Assembly: GCA_029204225.1 (NCBI GenBank)
Contig: CM055095.1
Coordinates: 40,230,141-40,294,140 of the forward strand
Direction: 5' to 3'
From: Diphasiastrum complanatum
Lineage: Eukaryota > Streptophyta > Lycopodiopsida > Lycopodiales > Lycopodiaceae
DNA: 64,000 bases
Below, piece after piece: positions 40,001 through 52,000 of the stretch (positions within the stretch are counted from its first letter, which is position 1; the number at the start of each line of letters is the position of its first letter). Position numbers and translations under genes: made by a program. Below the pieces are notes generated by a model. The model worked only from the letters and a program-made list of their open reading frames with translations, did no database searches and was not told where the DNA came from.

Positions 40001-43000
40001 ATTCAGGAGACTTAGACCAGAATTTCACGATGTGTTTCCTGAACAGCTTCCAGAGGGTCTTCCCCCCTCTAGGGGAGTCGACCATGGTATTAAACTCATT
40101 CCTAGTAGTTCTCCTGTATCTTTGTATCCTTACAGGATGAGTACTACTGAGGAGGATGAAGTTTATAGACAGCTGCAAAACTATCTTAAACTAGTGACTG
40201 AGCATTTTTTGTGCATTTGCTCATAGTCCTTCATATAACTAGTTTCTTGAGAGAAAAGAAAAAGATAAAAAGTAAAGATACAAACTCATAATGCATCTCT
40301 TTCTTGAGAAAATAGAATAATTTCTAACAAGGTTGCTACAAACATTAATGGGGGAGAACCAAAAGGTTCAAAACATAAATAAAAATACAAAAGAAGATAG
40401 ATAACCTATTAATGCAAAAGCCAAAACATTTCACTCACTCCACAAGCTATCGTCCAACACACCCACTCTTGTTGCCCCCTATTCTCTGCTAGAGGATGGT
40501 TGATGGAGGAGCACATCCCAACACATGTCCTATACATGCTACCCCATACTCTAAGCATAAATTTATTCAATGTGGATCTCACACTAAGCAATTGGCTCTT
40601 AGCTACTTTGGGCCTTTACGCATTGTGAAGAAGTTAAGCCTGGCCACTTGTAGGTCAAAGCCTGCAACCTCCTAGAGCTTGTCATAACACACAGGCACCG
40701 CCAAACACCGTAAGTTATCACTTACGGTCACCTGCGAAATGAACGAATGGCAGCTGAGTGAAGGAATTGCGGTCAGGCTACGGTTGCAACGGCGCCACAT
40801 TCTCACACTCCTGACGCGTACGAAGGAGATCCTTTTGTTGTACCTCTTCATGTCTTCATGATGCACTAATAACCGATCTACGGATCATGCACAAGGGTTG
40901 TTAATGATCTTTTAAACTGTAATTAGAATAACTAAAGATCTTATGATAGCTATATAAACATCTGAGCGACTTGAAGAGTGTGCGATCGATAAATGTGATC
41001 AAAAGGGCGATCGATACAGAGATCAAACGACTAGAACGGGTCTTCAGTAGCTGACTCCTAAGAGTTAGTGATCGCATAGAGAGAGAGAGTCTTTTCACGT
41101 TAGCCTATTGGCAACTCCCCTTGATGCAAATGAGAACCATACAACTATCTTTTGTACAAGATCTTGAACTATTCCCATATCCTCCAACTGCCATTCTTTG
41201 GCCCAACAGAGTTGGTGCCAGCAACATACACAATACTAGGTTTTGTGTGATGGATGGCCTATTGACGATGCTGCTTGGGAGCCTATTGATGTCTTTGCTC
41301 ACACACCATTTCTCCAGGAGCACACTCGTGCTGTTGCTACTCCTATTACAGTCACAATCATCACAAGATCCTAACCGCCTTAATCCTAATCATGGGGAGG
41401 CGAGAGTTATAAACATCTTCCACTCTTATTATTCATTTTGGACTGGTATTGGCCCCTGAGACATAAATGGTGAGTTCAATATATTGGGCCCATCAATTAC
41501 CTTCAGGGTCCAACTAGTCTGAAATCTTCTAGCTCGAGATCCTTGTAGGTGAGTAATCTACAGTTCTTGGAGGAATTTGCAACTACTACAGGCTGTGTCA
41601 GTCTTGATGACTCAATATTCTTAGTTGGAGTTTGTTTAATTTAATGTTCATGCCTTCCTAACTACTCTGTGGTTCTGTGATGCCATAAATGTGACTGTGT
41701 TAATAACCTAAGATCAATTGAAATAAGATAATGACCGACGCATATAAGCAAGGTTATCATAAATCATACATGTAACAAACTTGGCTATTAACTGTCCAAT
41801 TCATCCATGCAAAAATTTTAGATATAACTAGTGTACGTTTGAGGAGAGAGAAATTGGTCAGCAAGATCCTTGTAAGGTACAAAAAGACTTACATTAGAGG
41901 CTTACGATGTGCACCAATGTCTAGAATTAAATCAGACGATAGTTTTGCTGATTCTTTTTCCACATTATCCTCTTCCCGTATCCCTATTTTTGATGTGTCG
42001 GCAGGCCATGCTATAGTAGACCCCTTGCTTGGCCTAAAAAGACGCATCACTGGCCTATAAATGAGAAATGCTACCTGAAAGCATAAACAAGACAAGATCA
42101 GCAATCAATAAGAATAAATTTGAACAGCCTGCTCACGACTCTTTCAAAGAAAACATTAGTCCAGACAAAGGACATTTAAATGCAACCAAAAATTCCCTAA
42201 ATACTGCCTATGCTCCACGTATGTACACCATGCATGAAATAGATTATTGCCCTCTAGATTGATCATGATGAACAATTTTCTGCACGAATTGGTTAATCTA
42301 GATTAAGCAGCAAACAAATCTTGTTCAAAAAGTGAATGACTGAACATGTTTAGGTATGCACCTCAGGCTCAATATGATACTTCATTATCAAATCTTCCAG
42401 TGACGGAAGCAGCTGTGCATAAGCAGTAACAGGAGAAACCGCTATCATCAGGAATTCCACATACTGCAGTAAGGTTCCATGACATCTGTCATACTGCTCA
42501 CTTACCATTTTGATGTATGGAGCATCTGCATTCAAAATGATACTAAAAAACAGGAAAATTATTGTTAGAACAAATATGCTATAGTGTTTATAGTGCTTCG
42601 AATTTTGACTAACCACTGAACACTCATGGGTAATTTACTTTATCAGCAAGCATCAAAAGCAGAGATAGAATGTAGTGAAGGTAAGAGCCACTAAATTCTT
42701 ACTTGGACCTATGCTGAGCAATAAGTAAGAGCAATGGAACTGCCAGCTTAGGCTCTTCTTTTGATAGAAGTGAATCTCGTAAGCGGTTGGTTGACTTGAT
42801 CAGAGCCTGGAAAAAATGAAAATGTACCTTTAAGTGGTTAAAAATTTGGCATTTGATTGTGGCTGTACATTCAGTTGAAAGCAACTACCTCCTATGCAAA
42901 CTTATGTTGAAATAAATGCCTCTTTTGCCCCTTAAGGCTTGTGTGCTTGTAACTTGTAAGTTGTGCATAAGACATGGGGGTAAAACATTTATGTACATAG

Positions 43001-46000
43001 TACACCCCACTTGTGCTAATTAGGCAAGTGACCCATGTGGGTTCTAGAGCTAGAATTAGCAAGACACCACCTCTATACATTACATGCTAAATGTAGCCCA
43101 AAAATTGGAGGGGTTTCCACGCCCTACTACTCTTTGAATAATCATTCAAGTTGTGTGAGCTTTGAAGTCCTCTCTCTCTTGCTTTTGTATTCTACTCCAT
43201 AGCTGGTTTTTTCAAGCTTTCATAGTGTGCTTACTATGCTGTTATGATACTCCATAGCTAGGCCTTGGAATTTGTCATGGTATCAGAGCAGGTTATGTTG
43301 CCTGTGGTGTGGTGAAAGCTTGGACCTGTTTTGATTAGATTCCTGCCATTCCTGGAGAGCAGCTTACCTTTGAGGAGGGAGCACTTTTTGTAGGGGCATC
43401 TGATCTCTGTGCTATCTACATGGTTGGAGTACTGTTGGCAAGGGGAGTACAGGGAGCCAAAAAGTTTCTAAATTCGGACAAAAAAATTTGAATCTTTTTG
43501 GACAGCCAGGACTGTAGGAGGGCGCTTTCTACAGTGGGGACTTCAGTGAAAGTTCTGAGTGGATCTTGGGCAAGGGCTAGGACAGCCATATAGGGGGATA
43601 GTTTCAAATCCAGTAGCTGAGGGTTATTGAGCAAGTGGCTGCATACCCTAGTTGGGTGAAAACCCCAGTTTGCCTTTTGTGTTTTATTTCTATCCAGCTA
43701 TGTCTAGTCTTGCAGAGAGCATGCTAAGTGAAGCCAGCCGACTTGATGGCACTAACTTTAGCATATGGAAATTCAAGATCAAGAACATTCTTGAACACAA
43801 AGAATGTTGGAAGCTTGTGACAAGTGAGGAGCCTGTTCCAACATCTGAACTTGAACTCAAGGACTATATCAAGAGAGGGGAAAAGGCACACAGGATCATC
43901 AACATGTCAGTGAAGGATAATGTGATTCCTCTAATCAGGTCAGCCAAAGGGCCTGTGGATGCATGGCACATTCTTTGTGCATTGTATGAGACAACAAGTA
44001 CAACTAGGTTTCTCTACTTGAAGAACAAGTTGTATACTCTCAGAATGGAGACTGGGGAGACAGTTATTGATCATCTTACTAAGATTCAAGATATTAGATA
44101 TCAGCTTTCTGTACTTAAAGAGTCTATTGCTAACAAAGACTTGGTGCCAATAGTTCTGAATAGCTTGTCATATGCTTATCAGAACTTTGTGATGATGATA
44201 TATGTGAGAGAAAAGATCCCTACCTATGAAGAGGTCTATGGTCTCTTGTTACAGGAGGAGATGAGGAGAGTTAATCTCTCCAAGCGGGAAGATTTCCAGG
44301 AGCATGCCTTTGCTTCTAAGAAGAAGCAAAATCCAGCCAAGGATAAGAAGAAAGTTAAAGGCAAGAACAAAGGAGCATCACAAACACTTGAGCAAGGAAT
44401 GGAGAACTTGCAGATGTCAGAAGCACAATCCTCCTCGAATACTTCTTCCACACCTCGAAGGAAGGGGAATTGCAATTACTGTGGTAAATATGGACACTTT
44501 GCTTTTGAGTGCAGGAAGAAGCTTGCAGAGCAAAAGAAGGGCACAAAGAAGCAAGGAGGAAATGTTGTTGAGAGTGTTGCAAGAGAGGAGCAGAGTGACA
44601 TAAGGCAAGTTGAGTTATTCTCTGTTGCATTGGCCTCACAAGCTACAATAGGTGGTTGGTACATTGACTCAGGTGCTTCAAAGCAAATGACCCCTCATAG
44701 GGATTGGTTTGATACCTTTGTGGGGATTTGTGATGACAAGAGGTGCGCCTAGGTGACAACTCAACACACAAGGTCAAGGGAAAGGGCACAGTACCTGTAA
44801 AGCTTCCATTAGGAGAAGTCAAAGTCATTAAGAATGTCTTATATGTACCAGGACTTGCTAAAAATCTTCTTAAGTAGAATTTGATGCTACTTCTTGTCTT
44901 GTGTTGGACTTGAGTGATAATATGAAAGTTGTGGCCAAAGGATTGCAGGAAGATAATCTATACAGGTTGTACACTTCTATCCCTAGTCAGCATGCTTATA
45001 CAGCAAAAGGAAGTGATGTAGATAGATTGTGGCATGAGAGGTATGGACATCTTGGCTACCAAAGCATGCAGGTGTTGAACCAGCATCATATGGTGGAGGG
45101 GCTCCCAGTTGTTAAGCCAAGCTCTTCAGTTTGTGAGGATTGTGCTATGGGAAAACAGCAAAGACATAAGTTTCCCAAGGAAAGCACCACCAGGGTAGCA
45201 TGCATACTTGACTTGGTACATTCAGATTTGTGGGGGCCAACCCAAACCAAATCTGCAAGGGGGGCATATTACTTTATGACCTTTATTGATGACTTCTCAC
45301 GCAAGATTTGGATTTATTTCTTGAAGTTAAAATCTGAAGCATTCAAGTACTTCCTGCATTTCAAAGCTTTGGTAAAAGAACATTTAGGAAAGAAGATAAA
45401 GATGCTCAGGTGGTGGAGAGTTCATTAAGACAAAATTTGTGGAATTCTGCAAGGCCAATGGGATCAAAAGGCAGCTTACAGCTCCTCATACCCCTCAGCA
45501 AAACGGCATAGCGGAGAGAAAGAACCAAACTATTGTGGAGTGTGCAAGGTGCATGCTCAAGGCAAAGGGGTTGCCCAACTCTTATTGGGGCGAGGCAATG
45601 CACACAGCAGTGTTTCTGTTGAATAGAAGTCCAACAAAAGTTGTGGAAGGCAAGACTCCAGAAGAGGCATTTAGCGGCATCAAGCCCAAGGTGGGGGCTT
45701 TGCAAGTGTTTGGTTGTACGGACTATGCCCATATTCCCAAGGATAACAGGAAGAAGCTAGATGCAAAATCAGCAAAGTGTATTTTCTTGGGATACAGTGA
45801 AGAAAGCAAAGCTTACCGACTTTACGATCTTACTAGCAAGAAGAGGATCATAAGTTGAGATGTGATCTTTGAAGAAGATCAAACGCCTCCTATAGAGAAA
45901 CTTGAGATGGAGGATGGTACAAGTGAATTTGTGCCAATACTTGATGATCCACATCCATATATTGGGGAGCCTCAGGATGATCATATGAGTGATCAAGAGG

Positions 46001-49000
46001 AAGATTCCGAGGAGGCTAGGAAGCAGAAGGAAAGGGGCAAATCGGTTGAGTCCTATTCACCATCTTCATCACCAACTGCAAGGAAGAAGTTTCCCAAGTG
46101 GTATTGGCAAACTGTGCAGGATGGTTTGATATTGGATGAGGGAGAGAGCAGCAATCCAAGGGCTAGGAGGTCTCAAAGGCAAGCCCAGCAGCATGAACAC
46201 CAGGAGACAAACTATGCACTTATGACTACTATTTTGGATTCACAAGATCCGCATACATTCGTTGAGGCAGCAGATGAGAAAGTATGGCAACATGCTATGC
46301 AAGAGGAGTTCGACTCCATTCTCAAGAATGATACATGGGATTTGGTGAAGATACCAAAAGGGAAGCGTCCTATTGGCTGTAAGTGGGTCTACAAGACCAA
46401 ATACAAATCGGATGGGAGCATCGAAAAGCATAAGGCAAGGCTGGTTGCTAAAGGCTATGCACAAAAGGAGGGCTTGGACTATGATGAGACGTTTGCACCG
46501 GTAGCTAAGATGACGTCTATCAAGTTGGTTTTAGCATTGGCTGCATTTTTTGGTTGGGAGGTCCATCAAATGGACGTGAAGAGTGCTTTTCTCAATGGAC
46601 AATTGGCTGAAGAAGTTTACATAGAACAGCCACAAGGTTTTGAGGCTAAGGGCAAGGAAACTATGGTATGCAGGCTTAAGAAGGCCTTATATGGTTTGAA
46701 GCAGGCACCCAGGGCCTGGTATAGTCGTATTGACGACTATTTTGCCAAGGAGCAATTCATAAAGAGTCAGTCGGATTGCAACCTGTTCGTGAAGGAGGAA
46801 GATGGGAACATTGTTTTGATAGTTCTCTATGTGGATGACTTGGTCATCACGCGTAACAATGGGCAGCTTATTGAAAAGGTGAAGGCTCATTTATCAAATG
46901 AGTTCGAGATGAAGGATTTGGGTTTAATCCATTGTTGTCTTGGCTTGGAGGTTTGGAAAAAGGAAAACTGTGTGTTTATTTCCCAAGCTAACTATGCATG
47001 TGAAGTCTTGAACAGGTTCAACATGCAGGATTGCAAACCCGTTTCCACGCCCATTGATACCAGCAGTAAGCCATCTAGAGATGATGGCACTCCTTTTGTG
47101 GACGAGACTCTTTATAGGCAGCTTGTGGGTAGCCTGATTTATCTCACCACTACGAGACCAGACATTTCCTATGCGGTTGGTGTAGCAAGCCAGTTCATGA
47201 GTTCTCCAACTAAAGCACATTGGAAAGCAACCAAGAGGGTTTTGAGGTATGTCAAAGGGACAACCTGCTATGGGATTGAGTACACAGATGACAGAAAGCT
47301 TCAGCTTGGAGGCTTTAACGATTCGGATTGGGCAGGTGATAGGGATGATCGAAAGTCGACCACAGGTTACACTTTCAACCTTGGTTCAAGGGCCATTTCT
47401 TGGTGCAGCAAGAAACAGCCCACAGTTACCTTATCATCGACAGAGGCTGAGTACAGGGCAGCGGCAAAAGCTACCTGCGAGGCAATATGGCTCAGGAGAC
47501 TTCTTGGGGAGGTGCAGATTCCACAGGATGGTCTTACTAGTGTGACAGCCAGAGTTGCATCCAACTTGCCAAAAATCCTATGTACCATGCTCGTACGAAG
47601 CATATTGAGGTGGATCAACACTTCTTACAAGAGAAGATACAAAGCGGAGAAATTCAGCTCGAGTACTATGATACCAACGATCAAGCAGCAGATATCTTTA
47701 CTAAGGCACTTAGTAGAGAAAAATTTGAAAAGTTTCGTAGCATGCTAGGTGTTGGTATGAACAAAATAGCCATTGAGGGAGGGTGTTGAAATAAATGCCT
47801 ATTTTGCCCCTTAAGGCTTGTATACTTGTAACTTGTAAGTTGCGCATAAGACATGGGGGTAAAACATTTATGTACATAGTACACCCCACTTGTGCTAATT
47901 AGGCAAGTAATAACAAGTAGGCTGAGGACCATCTGGGTACTAGAGCTAGAATTAGCAAGACACCACCTCTATACATTACATGCTAAATGTAGCCCAAAGT
48001 TTGGAGGGGTTTCCACACCCTACTACTCTTTGAATAATCATTCAAGTTGTGTGAGCTTTGAAGTCCTCTCTCTCTTGCTTTTGTGTTCTACTCCATAGCT
48101 GGTTTTTTCAAGCTTTCATAGTGTCCTTACTATGCTGTTATGATACTCCATAGCTAGGCCTTGGAATTTGTCAACTTACACATACAAAGACTTGCATAAA
48201 TGTTCAATCTCCAATTTCCTTCAACCCGACAAATTCATGTTACAAATAGAAACTAGACAACGAGCTTCCTTGCATGCTCTTGCCATCCATCTAAATGCAA
48301 GATGGGAATGTCCACACTAAATACAAGAAGTAACCTTGTTATTTCGAGTAATTCCAAAAGTCGTTGCCTGCGACCGGAGAGTCTCACCACCTGCCATTGC
48401 CTCCAACTGGTCCTCAGCCACATTCTCTGTGTACTCAACATTAGACATTTGCTGTATTAACTCCTGCATTTCAAACACACAATGACCTTATTATAATCAT
48501 TAGAATGACAAATTGTGGAGCAAAACAAAACCATTCAACATAAAAAAGAAATAAAAGCACAACAGTAATAGTAATTGAAGAGGGAAACCATATCTTGACC
48601 TGAGAGAAAAATACGGAAGCTGACCACTCTTCTGCCATAAACTCAGCAAGCTATCTTAAGTGAACAATGGCTTACAAAGGGTCTTAATGTAGCCTAAAGA
48701 GCTACATGCACATTCATCTAAACTTCACAACGTGCACCTTGATTATGATTCAAATGTTACGCAGTTCTTCATTGGTTGAAAATCTGTCAATCCCTGCGAT
48801 ATAAGGTTTAGGCTGTCATATTAACAGCAAATGCGAATTTTTGACAGTTAATGGATCTAGACCTCTGTTCCAAGACCTTCATGTAACAAAGATATTTCCT
48901 ATACAGCAGAAAAGCAGGACACCTCGGTTATGAGTCTCGAAATCAGAAAGATAAAAACAGGTTTATGATCTGGGCCTCCTATCAAAGATTATGCCTTGCC

Positions 49001-52000
49001 AAATAATATATTAGTGCCGGCAGCAAATCAAGTGTAGCAAATGTACTGTTCCAAGACCAAACAGCTGATAAACTTATTCCCGTCATTCAGAGGGTTTGAA
49101 GACGGTGTAACTACTAAGAGCATGACAAAATTGTTTCATGGAAGGGTGAAGGTTCAAGGGCATATTCACAACAATGTATAATGTTTCCTGAGACTCTGGA
49201 AAGGAGAATGCAGGTAAAGATATTCAATAAATCCAATATTATATATAAATCTGAAAGTCAGGATGCATTTTCATACCTGAAGGATGACAAGTTCTATTCC
49301 CTCTCCTTTCTTAAGCTGGTTTGCAAGATACTGGAAAAGTCCTCGTAGCTCCATGGATGGGTATTTCTTACACCTGCAATTATTACATGCTCATAGCTTA
49401 CATTTACACACCACTTTCACAGAAACTTTAAGCTAATGAGACTAGATAAAAAAGCTTCTAGTGATAGTTTTAATATATAGACAGTAACATAGTAGAACAA
49501 ACTATGAGACCAGCAACCTACTAAAGGAAACGTACTGCTAGAAAATAGTTTACCCCATTTGAAACAGATATGTGGGCCGTTATTAAGATGAAAAGGACAG
49601 AAGGAGCCAACAAGTTAAATTGGTAAGCTAAGAAAGGTTTCTGCAAAGGATGAGATACCAGCTTTCTATTCATTATCAAAAGAAGGTTAAGGCAGCACTA
49701 GGAGTTCAGAATCATAGATGCACAGCGTTTCTGAAACGCGTTTCAAAATCGTGTTCAGAAACGCGGTTAAACCACGTTTCTGAAAATTTCAAAAAATTTC
49801 CAGAAACGTTTTTTTTTAATTTTTTTTTTTTGGTTTTTTTTTTGGGCAATATGTGTCTCAGATGAAAGCTCTAATTAAGAGCATCATTACTGTGTAGTTT
49901 GCCAACTGTTTCGGGTGCAGGATGGTGCATTAATCCATGTTGGGTTCTGTCAAGGATAAAAATTCAAAACTAACCTCTAGCCTGTTCGTTACGATCACAG
50001 ATGGTCCCAGTAAGTGTGTTTTCGCTCAGGGAGTTGGAAGGCCAAATCATGGGGGTTACCGCCCCCCGGACCCCCCAAGGCCAAATCATGGGGGTTACCG
50101 CCCCCCGGACCCCCCGTTTCTCGGGCGGGCTACTGCCCCCCGAGCATTTATTGGAAACCAGAACAACCAAATAGCTATTTGAAAATAAAATCTGTTTTTG
50201 CCCCATCTACTGCACTTCTGAGAGGCAAAACGCTGGTTTGACCATTGATCCCCTAAAAAAGTTTCATCCATAAGCTATTTTTCCAAAAAAAAAAAATTGG
50301 GACGATTCTGGTCTGAGAAACGCGTTTCTCAGAAACGCGGTTTCCGAAACGCGTTTCTGTGCATCTATGGTTCAGATTCACGAAAAGCACTTTGGAGAAG
50401 ATCATAGAAACCATAAGCTGACACAAGCATTGCCTATATTGCTAAGTTTTCTGGTCATGAAACATGTGGAATAGTTTCTGTTCATTAAGGGACATGAGTT
50501 ACCTCTTGAGCTAAGAGAAACAAGAAACAAGAACAAGAACAGAAAACTTAACTTTGTATTGACGAAATAAGCTAAAAATTACCAGTGCATACCCACGTAA
50601 ATTGGGTAGGTGACAAAGTAGGGTCTACATTCGATTTGGGATTAGGTGCAATGTTGTGATGCAATCAAGAGTCCCTAATGGTAGTGTTGGGATCAAGTGC
50701 ATTATGAAGCAACCATAGTTGTGGAATACTGAGCAACAATGAAAGCAGCTTGCACAACTATCTAGCTTTAGAGACCCCTAGAGGACATGTAGTTGCAGCA
50801 AGTGGCACCCATGATACTCCATAGTGATAATCAAAACTCCATTCTAGCAAAAATTTTAATCTAAAGAATACCTAATGGCCACGGGGAGGACTGTTCCTCA
50901 AAATAATCTGCCGACATTGTGAGCAGTGGTTGCTGCGAGCCAAGGCTCTTAGGTTCAATCTTTGTCCTTATGTGAACTACATAGCCAAAAGAGCTACATA
51001 ACTCTCAAAAATCTTACTTATGTGCTTATTCCATAGGATTCATTGCCAATTTTTGAGCTTGCATTGTTTTGTGCCACCCGTCCTCCCTTCCCATACTTAG
51101 TTACTGTATGAATGACTCATAATAGGCATTGGGCTCCTAAGCATATGGCTTAATGATAAATAAGAGCACAGGCCCAAGGTACTTGAAGGCCCAACACATG
51201 TCTCTGATTTATGGCTCATAATTCTCCTTCCTTCTCAAGAAGACAACTCTTTCTTGAAAATAAAGGTTCCAATAAAGAAAATGCTGATGTCGAGAATAGT
51301 AACTGTTGCAAAATAGCATATTGTGAGGAAGATGTTGCCAGAAATATGCCTGCCAAAATAAGAATATAAAAACCATTAACTGTAAAGCCTCCACAGATGC
51401 CAGGGGCAAACAAATTGATTGGCCCTTGCCTCATTGGAGGCTTAAGTAATAAAAATTCATGAGTTAGATTCTGAAAACCATGTGATTATATCTACATCAG
51501 TAAAATCTCTTGGAAATCTATAAGAAAGTTTTGATTCTGCATTTGATGGAAGCACAAGGCAATGATAAAGACAGAAGCTTTAGCTTGTCCGTAGAGTTGA
51601 TGCTCTTGGATTAGTAGGGATTCGAAGCTTGTAACCTGGAAGGATCGGAATGTAATGTTGAACCATGTTAATTCTTTTGTTTAAATCATAGGGTCGGGTA
51701 TGGATTTGTTATATCCATCTGAAAGACATGCCAGTCATCCAAATAAATGAATTCTCCAGGTTTTGGAAACAAAGGATAATATCTTATATAAGATATAGGA
51801 CAACTAGATGGATCAGTGGATCTCTAGAATATCAGATAAGGCGGTTAAGGGTTTTCTAGAAGGAAGAGCTAATTGTGAGTGCTTTAACATGCCTTAAATC
51901 CTCTACATGTTCATTAGTGGACCTCCTTGGGTTAGCTAGAGCATTAACTCATAACCCCTACAGCGTGCTACGTCTGCTAATTCTTGAAACAGTTGAACAT

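Larger units (their letters stand above)
42905..48173 (+). mobile_element. Full-length Ty1/copia retrotransposon, antisense in a THO2 intron
   Basis: LTR to LTR, with target duplication ACTTA on both sides (42900-42904 and 48174-48178). Parts: 5' LTR 42905-43278; primer-binding site 43279-43290; gag from about 43650 with zinc knuckle CNYCGKYGHFAFEC near 44475; protease with YIDSGASKQMT near 44660; integrase about 45.0-45.9 kb with FIDDFSRKIWIYF and TPQQNGIAERKN; reverse transcriptase from about 46.2 kb with MDVKSAFLNGQL, ALYGLKQAPR and LYVDDLVIT; RNase H about 47.25-47.75 kb with SSTEAEYRAA; polypurine tract 47775-47783; 3' LTR 47784-48173. All parts are in the usual order. It carries roughly four to five coding breaks. 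The LTRs differ at about ten sites plus one short indel region, around 3%, so it is fairly young. Confidence 0.95.

Noticed and set aside
41121-41459. A 112-codon plus-strand frame as a gene
   Set aside because: No recognisable family, no splice or start context, and it lies in a repeat-filled THO2 intron.
49937-50241. Proline/glycine-rich frames
   Set aside because: They come from the 39-bp GC-rich duplication inside a DNA transposon.
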